From: Pseudomonadota bacterium
GTDB taxonomy: Bacteria > Pseudomonadota > Alphaproteobacteria > Rhizobiales > Beijerinckiaceae
Reading direction: 5' to 3'
Assembly: GCA_023426505.1 (NCBI GenBank)
Contig: JAFAAP010000091.1
Location: 1 to 12,601, forward strand
Length of the DNA stretch: 12,601 bases
Shown here: positions 1 to 6,741 of the stretch, one piece after another
Layout of the letters: every line of letters starts with the position of its first letter
How positions within the stretch are numbered: the stretch's first letter is position 1
Notes under the pieces: model-generated
The model's database searches: none
What the model was told of the DNA's origin: nothing
What the model saw: only the letters and a program-made list of their open reading frames with translations
Position numbers and translations under genes: made by a program

Positions 1-1275
<1,275 letters not shown>

Positions 1276-1282
1276 GAACACG

Positions 1283-1310
1283 AAAGGCGGGCCTCGGGCC
1301 CGCCTTTTTC
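1283..1310 (+). terminator. Rho-independent terminator of rpoD
   Basis: AAAGGCGGGC at 1283-1292 pairs perfectly with GCCCGCCTTT at 1298-1307, and a further C-G pair closes a 3-nt loop. The stem runs into a T tract (TTTTT at 1305-1309). It lies just after the rpoD stop codon. Read on the minus strand the hairpin has only three T after the stem, so it may also stop transcription of the converging small Cys-motif gene, but less efficiently. Confidence 0.93.
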
Positions 1311-1343
1311 ATTCGAGGGCCGGGAGATAGGACGTCGGCTGCG

Positions 1344-1538
1344 TTACCCGCCGCCGATCTCTTCGATGACGATCCCGGTTCCGCCGCAGATCGGGCACTC
1401 CTTCTCGCCGAGCTTTCCGGTGCCGTTGCATTCCCGGCAGATGTTCTCGCCGGCGCCGGGCGTCCCGACCTCGGCCTGATCGCCGGGATTGAGCTTCGGC
1501 TTCTCGGAAGGGGCCTTCCCGGGCTTTTCGTTGGCCAT
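1344..1538 (-). CDS. Small protein with two DnaJ-like CxxCxGxG motifs (putative zinc ribbon)
   Basis: This is a 64-residue protein whose function I do not recognise. The N-terminal 30 residues are polar and low in complexity (Lys, Pro, Glu, Gly) and probably disordered. Then come two copies of the DnaJ-type cysteine repeat, CRECNGTG (Cys34, Cys37) and CPICGGTG (Cys48, Cys51), a four-Cys set expected to bind one zinc ion. The tail is IVIEEIGGG. DnaJ proteins carry four such motifs; here two stand alone with no J domain, so a free zinc ribbon acting on protein or RNA is an inference. I chose the ATG at 1538 because GGAG sits 7 nt upstream; a longer reading from 1610 would overlap the gntR end and has no such site. 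It follows gntR by 68 nt on the same strand and may be read through from it, but its function need not be linked. Confidence 0.8.
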   Translation of the reverse strand: MANEKPGKAPSEKPKLNPGDQAEVGTPGAGENICRECNGTGKLGEKECPICGGTGIVIEEIGGG

Positions 1539-1582
1539 GACCTCGCTCCATGCTTGTCCATGGGCACAACGCGGTGCTCGCT

Positions 1583-1600
1583 CGCCCGGTTGCCTGGGCG
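1583..1600 (-). other. Weak hairpin between gntR and the small Cys-motif gene
   Basis: CGCCC and GGGCG pair around an 8-nt interior, just after the gntR stop codon in the direction of transcription. There is no T tract, so it is at most a pause or an mRNA 3' end structure and not a clear intrinsic terminator. Confidence 0.25.
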
Positions 1601-1606
1601 GTTCCC

Positions 1607-2287
1607 TCACCGAAGCCCGAGGGCGCGGTTCCTGGCGCTGGTAATGTGCGCATCCATCGCCGCGATGGCCCGGGCCGGGTCGCGCGTCTCGATCGCCTCG
1701 ATGATGGACAGGTGCTCCCGCATCACCGGCATGACGAGCGCCTCGGACAGAAGGGTCTGCTCCTGCCGGATCAGGCGCACCTTGATGGAGTTCACCCGGT
1801 AGGCGTCCGCGATGATGGCGTTGCCGAGGGAAGAGATGATGGTCCAGTGCAGGTCCCAGTCGACCGCCTGCGCCCGGGCGACGAGGTCGGCGATGTCGCC
1901 GCCCTGATGCGCTGCGCTGGCGGCGGCGACGCTTTCGTGTTCCTGCCTCAGCCGGGCCAGGGTCGCGTCGCTGGCCTCCACGGTGAAGATCGCCACGGCC
2001 TCCCGCTCCAGGAAGAGCCGGAACTGGAACGCGTCCCGGATCAGGCTCAGGTCCACATGGGCGATCTGCATGCCGCGCTGCGGCACGGTCTTGATGAGGC
2101 CTTCGGATTCGAGCCGGGGCACGAGCTCGCGAATGGCGCCGAGCGGCAGGCCGGTCAGTTCCACGAGCTGGCGCTGCGAAATGAACTGCCCGGGCCGGAT
2201 GTCGCGCGCCAAGAGATGGCGCGTGAAGCGGTCATAGGCCTTCTCCCGAAGATTGGTCCCGTCCGCTGCCGGGTCGGCTTTCTCCAT
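1607..2287 (-). CDS. GntR-family transcriptional regulator, FCD (FadR/VanR) subfamily
   Basis: The protein has 226 residues, the usual size for this subfamily. The N-terminal winged helix-turn-helix spans about residues 12-78, with ISQRQLVELTGLPLGAIREL as the HTH and SEGLIKTVPQRGMQI as the wing. The all-helical FCD ligand-binding domain spans about 84-222. The metal-binding set of FCD domains is visible: Asp143 and His147 (DWDLH), His192 (REHLSIIEAI) and His214 (MDAHI), so it probably binds a divalent metal and a small carboxylic acid. Such proteins usually repress catabolic or transport operons until the substrate or an intermediate binds. It is the second gene of a unit with the DapA-family lyase, whose TGA lies 12 nt before this ATG, so the two are very likely co-transcribed. 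The obvious targets are the palindromes in the divergent region 3194-3369, which would give control of its own operon and of the TRAP operon. Effector identity is unknown. Confidence 0.93.
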   Translation of the reverse strand: MEKADPAADGTNLREKAYDRFTRHLLARDIRPGQFISQRQLVELTGLPLGAIRELVPRLESEGLIKTVPQRGMQIAHVDLSLIRDAFQFRLFLEREAVAIFTVEASDATLARLRQEHESVAAASAAHQGGDIADLVARAQAVDWDLHWTIISSLGNAIIADAYRVNSIKVRLIRQEQTLLSEALVMPVMREHLSIIEAIETRDPARAIAAMDAHITSARNRALGLR

Positions 2288-2299
2288 TCCGTCGCCCCG

Positions 2300-3193
2300 T
2301 CAATGCGCCTTCGCGGCGAACAGCCCGTCGAAGGCGGAACAAAGCCTGTCCCGCTCGGCCGCCGGCAGGCTCACCAGGGGAGCCCGGACCGTCAGCCACG
2401 ACGCATCCCCGGTGCGCTGCGCCACAAGGGTCTTCACCGCCGGAATGACCGGATGCCGGAGAACCTCGTCCACGAGCCGGTTGATCCGTTCGTCTCCTTG
2501 TCCGTCTGTAGCCAGCGGCAGAAGCGCGCCTGGGCAGACATTGGCGAGGCCGGAAATCGCCCCCTGGCCGCCGCGGCGCACGCCTTCGGCCAGATAGCGT
2601 TCGTCGCCGATCAGGATCGCAAGGTCGCCGTGGGCGGCAAGCAGCCGCGGCGTGTAGTCCCAGTCACCGGACGAATCCTTCACGCCCGTGACGATGCCTG
2701 GAAAGGCCTGCTTGAGGCGGCCGATGAGCTCGATCGAGAGAGGCACCTGCGTCACCGACGGAATGTTGTAGAGGATGACCCCGCGCGCCGCCGGGCCCAA
2801 GGCCTCCAGAACCTGGCTGAACCACGAGAAGAGCCCCTCGTCGCTCACGCCCTTGAAGTAGAAGGGCGGGGTCAGGAGCAGGCCGCGGCAGCCGAAATCG
2901 TGGGCCATCCGCCCCTGGTCCAAGGCTTCCTCTACGGCGGACGCCGCCATGCAGAACACCACGTCAGGGCCCCTGACACCGGTGGCCGCGAGGGCTTCGA
3001 GAACCCGCCCACGGGCCGAGGTCGCAATCGACGCGCCTTCCCCTGTGGTGCCGAACACGGTCACGCTCGAGCAGCCGTTCTCCAGGCACCAGCGGGCATG
3101 AGCGCCGAGCTTAGCGAGGTCGACCGCACCGTCGGGCCGGAACGGAGTGGTCATGGCGGCCGAGAGGCCGAAGCGATCGGTGGAGGCGGTCAC
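2300..3193 (-). CDS. DapA/NanA-family aldolase (dihydrodipicolinate synthase-like lyase)
   Basis: The protein has 297 residues, the normal length for this class I pyruvate-dependent TIM-barrel family. Visible signatures are the pyruvate-binding GTTGEG loop at 48-53, the catalytic tyrosine in LYNIPS (Tyr142), and the Schiff-base lysine in GVKDSSGD (Lys172), followed by GAISGLANV at 211-219. The family includes 4-hydroxy-tetrahydrodipicolinate synthase, N-acetylneuraminate lyase and several 2-keto-3-deoxy sugar acid aldolases or dehydratases. Its position with a GntR regulator, back to back with a TRAP transporter, argues for a catabolic lyase and against the biosynthetic DapA. The exact substrate cannot be read from the motifs. 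The start is a GTG at 3193 with AGGGA 7-8 nt upstream; an internal ATG (Met14, 3154) would cut into the first beta strand (SAAMTTPF), so the longer form is preferred. Confidence 0.92.
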   Translation of the reverse strand: MTASTDRFGLSAAMTTPFRPDGAVDLAKLGAHARWCLENGCSSVTVFGTTGEGASIATSARGRVLEALAATGVRGPDVVFCMAASAVEEALDQGRMAHDFGCRGLLLTPPFYFKGVSDEGLFSWFSQVLEALGPAARGVILYNIPSVTQVPLSIELIGRLKQAFPGIVTGVKDSSGDWDYTPRLLAAHGDLAILIGDERYLAEGVRRGGQGAISGLANVCPGALLPLATDGQGDERINRLVDEVLRHPVIPAVKTLVAQRTGDASWLTVRAPLVSLPAAERDRLCSAFDGLFAAKAH

Positions 3194-3211
3194 GCGAAAA
3201 TCCCTGGCTTC

Positions 3212-3236
3212 GGGCCTCCTGCATATGGTGAGGCCC
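3212..3236. promoter_or_regulatory. Inverted repeat GGGCCTC-N11-GAGGCCC
   Basis: These are two perfect 7-bp arms (3212-3218 and 3230-3236) around an 11-bp centre that itself contains the palindrome CATATG (3222-3227). It lies 18 bp upstream of the aldolase GTG start. It could be an operator downstream of the minus-strand promoter or a hairpin in the aldolase leader mRNA; the sequence does not decide. Confidence 0.45.
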
Positions 3237-3249
3237 TACTGATGGCAGC

Positions 3250-3263
3250 ACTGACATGTTAGT
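3250..3263. promoter_or_regulatory. Palindrome ACTGACATGTTAGT, candidate GntR operator
   Basis: This is a 14-bp palindrome with a perfect ACATGT core and only one mismatched symmetric pair (ACT-n-ACATGT-n-AGT). It overlaps the best -35-like box for the TRAP operon (CTGACA, 3251-3256) and the best -10-like box of the divergent unit. That position, and its size, fit a dimeric GntR/FCD repressor site. Binding by the neighbouring regulator is inference. Confidence 0.45.
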
Positions 3264-3288
3264 CTGCGTTCAGATATTTACAAGCGCG

Positions 3289-3298
3289 CTGACGTCAG
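3289..3298. promoter_or_regulatory. Perfect palindrome CTGACGTCAG
   Basis: This is a perfect 10-bp palindrome whose centre is 37 bp from the centre of the ACTGACATGTTAGT site. Both share the half-site CTGAC. It would fall near the transcription start if the suggested TRAP promoter is right, so it may be a second operator. Confidence 0.4.
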
Positions 3299-3369
3299 GG
3301 CAGTATGCTGGAAACAGGGGCGGGTTGGACAATGCCCCAGAACAGCCAACAGGACACGGGAGGACAACG

Positions 3370-4371
3370 ATGCTCGCTACATTTTCGAGGCGCCTGCTCA
3401 TCGTGGCGGCTGCGGCCGCCGCCATCACGGGCCTGACGCCGGCCCTCGCGGCCGATCCGATCAAGCTCCGCATCTCGACGCCGGCCGTCGAGGCGGACTG
3501 GCACGCCAAGATGCTGCCGGTCTTCAAGCAGGAGCTGGAGAAGCTCGCGCCCGGCCAGTTCGACGTGGAGATCCACCTGAACGGGACCCTGTTCAAGCAG
3601 GGCACGGAGCCGGCCGCCATGCAGCGCGGCAATCTCGAGATGGCGATGATCTCGGCCTTCGACATCTCCAAGCAGATCCCCGAATGGTCCATCTTCACGG
3701 CGGGCTACCTGCTGCGGGATCCCGAGCATCAGACCAAGGTGTTCGAGAGCGACATCGGCAAGGAGATGTACGGCCTCGTCGAGGACAAGATGAACATCAA
3801 GGTGCTCAGCGTGGGCTATCTGGGCACGCGCCAGCTTAACCTCCGGACCGAGAAGGAGGTGAAGACCCCGGCGGATCTCGCCGGCGTGAAGCTGCGCATG
3901 CCGGGCTCCGACACCTGGCTCTTCCTCGGCAAGGCGCTCGGCGCCAATCCGCTCCCGGTTGCCTTCGGCGAGATCTACACCGCCCTTCAGACCGGCGCGA
4001 TCGACGGTCAGGACAATCCGTTGCCCACGGTGCGCGCGGCGAAGTTCTACGAGGTCACCAAGCAGATCGTGCTGACGGACCATCTGGTCGACGCCATCTT
4101 CCTCTCCCTGTCCGGCTCGACTTGGAAGAAGCTCGACGACAAGCAGAAGGACGCGGTGATGAGCGCCGCCAAGGCGGCGGTCCGGTACAACAACGAGAAC
4201 CGGATCAAGGAGGAGGCGGAGCTCGCCAGCTTCTTCAAGGAGCAGGGGCTGAAGGTCTACAAGCCCGACGTCGAAGCCTTCCGAAGCCACGTTCAGAAGA
4301 TCTATCTCGAGTCGGAGCTGTCGAAGGCGTGGCCGAAGGGCATGGTCGAGCGGGTGAACGCCATCAAGTAA
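3370..4371 (+). CDS. TRAP transporter substrate-binding protein, DctP family
   Basis: This is the periplasmic receptor of a TRAP importer, 333 residues long, normal for the family. The signal peptide is residues 1-27: basic FSRRLL, a hydrophobic Ala-rich core, and cleavage at ALA/AD. The mature protein begins DPIKLRISTPAVEADWHAKM. The family hallmarks are LAGVKLRMPGSDTW, in which Arg176 is the arginine that pairs with the substrate carboxylate, and the stretch from 193 to 218 with NPLPVAFGEIYTALQTGAID and Asn216. The ATG at 3370 is chosen because GGGAGGA (3358-3364) sits 5 nt upstream and the signal peptide starts there; the frame stays open back to 3256 but that part is leader. It is the first gene of the transporter operon and is followed by two hairpins, which probably raise its expression over the permease genes. 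The ligand is likely a carboxylate (sugar acid, keto acid or similar); its identity is not deducible by eye. Confidence 0.95.
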   Translation: MLATFSRRLLIVAAAAAAITGLTPALAADPIKLRISTPAVEADWHAKMLPVFKQELEKLAPGQFDVEIHLNGTLFKQGTEPAAMQRGNLEMAMISAFDISKQIPEWSIFTAGYLLRDPEHQTKVFESDIGKEMYGLVEDKMNIKVLSVGYLGTRQLNLRTEKEVKTPADLAGVKLRMPGSDTWLFLGKALGANPLPVAFGEIYTALQTGAIDGQDNPLPTVRAAKFYEVTKQIVLTDHLVDAIFLSLSGSTWKKLDDKQKDAVMSAAKAAVRYNNENRIKEEAELASFFKEQGLKVYKPDVEAFRSHVQKIYLESELSKAWPKGMVERVNAIK

Positions 4372-4393
4372 GGCCGGCTCCGGTCACCGAGCC

Positions 4394-4420
4394 GTGTCCC
4401 GCATGGCTCGTGCGGGACAC
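4394..4420 (+). other. Intercistronic hairpin after the TRAP binding-protein gene
   Basis: GTGTCCCGCA (4394-4403) pairs perfectly with TGCGGGACAC (4411-4420) around a 7-nt loop, 22 nt after the binding-protein stop codon. No T tract follows, so it is not a classical terminator. In transporter operons such structures typically protect the upstream mRNA, giving an excess of binding protein over permease; that role is inferred here. Confidence 0.7.
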
Positions 4421-4441
4421 GTTCGAGGAAACATCGCCATC

Positions 4442-4468
4442 CGGCCGCCGGCGCGCATGCGGCGGCCG
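4442..4468 (+). other. Second intercistronic hairpin upstream of the small TRAP permease gene
   Basis: CGGCCGCC (4442-4449) pairs perfectly with GGCGGCCG (4461-4468), an all-GC 8-bp stem with an 11-nt loop, 48 nt before the permease ATG. With the hairpin at 4394-4420 it fills most of the 145-nt spacer. It also lacks a T tract. It may be a further barrier to 3'-end decay or may lower permease expression. Confidence 0.55.
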
Positions 4469-4516
4469 CACCGGACGTCGCCCTGCGCGCCACGTCGAAA
4501 CCGCGAGCTTCATTGC

Positions 4517-5020
4517 ATGCAGTCCCTTCGCTCCCGTCTGCGTCTTCTTGCCGAATGGGTCACGGCGATCCTGTTCGTGGCGATGTTCGCCGCATTCCTG
4601 CTCCAGGTCTTCACGCGCTACGTCCTCAACAGCCCCGTCGCCTGGACGCAGGAATTCGTGCTGATCGTCTACATCTGGATCGTGTTCTGGTGCGGGGCGT
4701 TCCTGCTGCGCGAGCGGGAGCACATCACGTTCGACATGGTGTTCGTCTCCCTGCCTCCCGGCCCACGGCGCGTGCTTGCTGTCATCCTGACGCTCATCAC
4801 GCTGGCGGCCTTCGTCGCCGCCCTGCCGGGAACGGTCGACTACATCAGCTTCATGAAGATCGAGAAAAGTCCCGTCATGGGCATACGCTTCGATCTGCTC
4901 TACTCGATCTTCGCCGTCTTCGCGATCGCGGTGGCCGTCGGCGCCTTGATGCGTCTGCGGCGCCTTCTCGGCCGGTCCTGGCAGGATGAGTTCAAGACCG
5001 AAGGGGAGATCGAGCCGTGA
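4517..5020 (+). CDS. TRAP transporter small permease, DctQ family
   Basis: The protein has 167 residues and four predicted membrane helices at about 14-33, 45-65, 85-105 and 128-146, the standard DctQ layout. The family motif lies between helices 1 and 2, VFTRYVLNSPVAWTQEF (31-47), followed by REREHITFDM (65-74) at the end of helix 2. The small subunit forms a complex with the large permease in the inner membrane and is needed for transport. The ATG at 4517 has no good ribosome binding site, but upstream in-frame starts would add an Arg/Pro-rich leader and run through the two hairpins, so this start is the most reasonable. Its last codons overlap the next gene as GTGA, indicating translational coupling. 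Confidence 0.92.
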   Translation: MQSLRSRLRLLAEWVTAILFVAMFAAFLLQVFTRYVLNSPVAWTQEFVLIVYIWIVFWCGAFLLREREHITFDMVFVSLPPGPRRVLAVILTLITLAAFVAALPGTVDYISFMKIEKSPVMGIRFDLLYSIFAVFAIAVAVGALMRLRRLLGRSWQDEFKTEGEIEP

Positions 5021-6312
5021 GCACCGTTTTCATCCTCACGCTGGTCGCGTTCTTTGGGCTCGCACTGCTGGGCATGCCGGTCGCGTTCGCCATGTTCGTC
5101 GCGTCGATCGGCTATCTGCTGGCGACCGGACGGGACATGGGCCTGTTCGGCGAGCAGATCCTCAACGGCCTCTACGATTCCTTCGTGCTCCTTGCCGTCC
5201 CGCTCTTCATCCTCGCGGCCAACATCATGAACGCCAGCGGCGTGTCGGACCGGCTCTTCATGTTCTGCCAGGCGCTGGTCGGACGGTTCCGGGGCGGGCT
5301 GGCGCAGGTCGACATTCTCGTCAGCATCATCTTCTCGGGCATGTCGGGCTCGGCGATCGCGGATGCGGCGGGGCCCGGAAAGCTCGTCACGCAGATGATG
5401 ATCAAGCAGGGCCGCATCCCGCCGGGATTCGCGGCCTCGGTGGCAGCATCCTCCGCCACGATCGGACCGATCATCCCGCCGTCGATCCCGATGGTGATCT
5501 ACGCAGTCGTGTCGGACACGTCGGTCGGCTACCTGTTCCTCGGCGGCATCATTCCGGGACTCATCATGGGGCTTGCCCAGATGGCGCTCGTCGGGTTCGT
5601 GGCCCGGACGCGGAACTTCCCGCGCGGCGAGGGCATCCCGTTGCGCGAGCTGCCGCGAACGACCTACCGCGCCTTCCCGGCGCTGCTCATGCCGGTGATC
5701 CTGCTCTACTGCATCTACGGCGGCGCCACGACTCCGACCGAGGCGGCGGCGATCGCGGCCGCCTACGCGCTCATCCTGGCGGTCTTCTTCTATCGGGAAT
5801 TCTCCTGGAAGCAGGCTTTCGAGGTCGTGGTGGAATCGAGCCGGGCGACGAGCGTCGTGGCGCTCCTCATCGCGGGTGCGCTCATCCTCAACTACATCGT
5901 CGCCTCGGAGCGCCTGCCCGAACAGGTCGCGCGCCTTCTCGATGGCCTCGACGTCTCCCCGCTCGTCTTCCTGCTCCTCGTCAACCTGCTGTTCCTGCTG
6001 CTCGGCTGCCTGTTCGACGCCACGACGCTCCTGCTCGTAATCGTGCCGCTGTTCCTGCCGGCCGCCCGCGCGCTCGGCATCGACCTGGTGCATTTCGGCG
6101 TCGTCATCGTGGTGAACATCATGATCGGGCTCATCACGCCGCCCTATGGAGTGCTGCTGTTCGTCATGAGCGGCCTGACCGGCATCCCCCTGCGCGACAT
6201 CATCCGCGAGATCTGGGCCTTCATCGCGATCCTGATCGCCGCCCTCCTGCTGATGATCCTCGTGCCGGACGTGGTGCTCTGGCTGCCGAAGTACTTTGGG
6301 TACAAGGGATAG
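5017..6312 (+). CDS. TRAP transporter large permease, DctM family
   Basis: This is the ion-driven transport subunit, 431 residues with about 12 hydrophobic segments. Family signatures are VPLFILAANIM (61-71), FSGMSGSAIADAAGPGKL (107-124), GPIIPPSIPMVIYAVVS (150-166), GGATTPTEAAA (235-245) and the second pseudo-symmetric loop GLITPPYGVLLF (371-382). The two PP-containing loops are the re-entrant hairpins of this elevator-type transporter. The start is a GTG at 5017 overlapping the TGA of the small permease gene (GTGA); a purine-rich AAGGGGAGA lies just upstream at 5001-5009. It completes an intact three-gene TRAP system. The protein is a single large subunit, not a fused DctQM. Confidence 0.95.
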   Translation: MSTVFILTLVAFFGLALLGMPVAFAMFVASIGYLLATGRDMGLFGEQILNGLYDSFVLLAVPLFILAANIMNASGVSDRLFMFCQALVGRFRGGLAQVDILVSIIFSGMSGSAIADAAGPGKLVTQMMIKQGRIPPGFAASVAASSATIGPIIPPSIPMVIYAVVSDTSVGYLFLGGIIPGLIMGLAQMALVGFVARTRNFPRGEGIPLRELPRTTYRAFPALLMPVILLYCIYGGATTPTEAAAIAAAYALILAVFFYREFSWKQAFEVVVESSRATSVVALLIAGALILNYIVASERLPEQVARLLDGLDVSPLVFLLLVNLLFLLLGCLFDATTLLLVIVPLFLPAARALGIDLVHFGVVIVVNIMIGLITPPYGVLLFVMSGLTGIPLRDIIREIWAFIAILIAALLLMILVPDVVLWLPKYFGYKG

Positions 6313-6329
6313 GGGAGCACCCGTCCTGT

Positions 6330-6341
6330 CGGGGTACCCCG
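6330..6341. terminator. Palindrome CGGGGTACCCCG between converging genes, possible weak terminator
   Basis: This perfect 12-bp palindrome lies 18 nt after the large permease stop codon and 9 nt before the stop of the small membrane protein read from the other strand. It can fold with a 4-nt loop on either strand. There is no T tract, so at best it is a shared, factor-assisted end. Confidence 0.35.
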
Positions 6342-6349
6342 GAATGCGC

Positions 6350-6478
6350 TCATCCCATCGGCATCGTCAGAAGAACGGCTGCGAGCATCACGATGGCGCA
6401 TGAGACGAGCACTCCCAGGAGGATGGCCTGCGGCCTCTCATGCTGCCTCTGCACGTGAATCCTGTGTTTCCGCGACAT
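6350..6478 (-). CDS. Small single-span membrane protein (42 aa)
   Basis: This gene is short and easily missed. The 42-residue product has a basic, His/Arg/Gln-rich N-terminus (MSRKHRIHVQRQHERPQ), one hydrophobic helix from about residue 18 to 38 (AILLGVLVSCAIVMLAAVLL), and a tail of TMPMG. By the positive-inside rule the N-terminus should be cytoplasmic. GGGAGGAA lies 9 nt before the ATG at 6478, a strong ribosome binding site, which is the main reason to call it real; the longer frame from 6556 adds only low-complexity Arg-rich sequence. I recognise no family. It converges with the TRAP operon and diverges from the coiled-coil gene. Confidence 0.6.
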   Translation of the reverse strand: MSRKHRIHVQRQHERPQAILLGVLVSCAIVMLAAVLLTMPMG

Positions 6479-6741
6479 GGCCGGTTTCCTCCCGCAGGGG
6501 GCGTCGCAGCGACGCTTCGTCTCCATCCTACGCTCTTTGGCGTCGCGCATCCACATTCCGGGCCGCCGTCGCCGGACATGGCAGAAATTTGACCCTGGCC
6601 GATTGTTGCCGGAATTGTCTGTTGAGGTCCCTCATATTGCTTGTCGCGTTCGAGCGTCTGACCGTGAGTACCTGATCGGATTCGAAAAATTCCTCCAACG
6701 GCGCACGTCGCGTTCGACGATGCAGCCAAGGTGCACTCGCC
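6479..6741. promoter_or_regulatory. Divergent intergenic region upstream of the 42-aa gene and the coiled-coil gene
   Basis: These 263 bp show no convincing gene. The region is somewhat more AT-rich than its surroundings around 6580-6700, which suits promoters. A -35-like TTGACC is at 6589-6594 on the plus strand, but I see no good -10 box at the right spacing. The palindrome at 6501-6515 is listed separately. Confidence 0.4.
6501..6515. promoter_or_regulatory. Perfect palindrome GCGTCGC-A-GCGACGC
   Basis: Two perfect 7-bp arms flank a single central A, 23 bp upstream of the 42-aa gene's ATG. It may be an operator for a dimeric regulator or, if transcribed, part of the leader. GCGTCGC recurs once at 6540-6546 without its partner arm. 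Confidence 0.4.

Larger units (their letters stand above)
3194..3369. promoter_or_regulatory. Divergent promoter/operator region between the aldolase-gntR unit and the TRAP operon
   Basis: These 176 bp separate two divergent operons and hold all their likely control sites. A possible plus-strand promoter is CTGACA at 3251-3256 and TATTTA at 3275-3280, with 18 bp between. A possible minus-strand promoter is TTGTAA (3283 to 3278) and TAACAT (3261 to 3256), with 16 bp between. Both are weak matches to the housekeeping consensus, and the two would overlap. Three palindromes lie here and are listed separately. The arrangement fits one regulator controlling both directions, but the promoter boxes are guesses by eye. 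Confidence 0.5.

Noticed and set aside
3295..4290. Minus-strand open frame opposite the TRAP binding-protein gene
   Set aside because: It is fully covered by the well-supported dctP-type gene, has low-complexity Leu/Arg/Gly composition and no family motif.
4394..4516. Longer N-terminus for the small TRAP permease starting at 4394
   Set aside because: It would begin inside the perfect hairpin and add an Arg/Pro-rich leader not found in the family; the ATG at 4517 gives a normal DctQ length.
4900..6093. Long minus-strand open frame opposite the TRAP large permease
   Set aside because: The product is monotonous Asp/Glu/Arg/His sequence with no domain, the usual antisense shadow of a GC-rich membrane-protein gene whose family motifs are clear on the plus strand.
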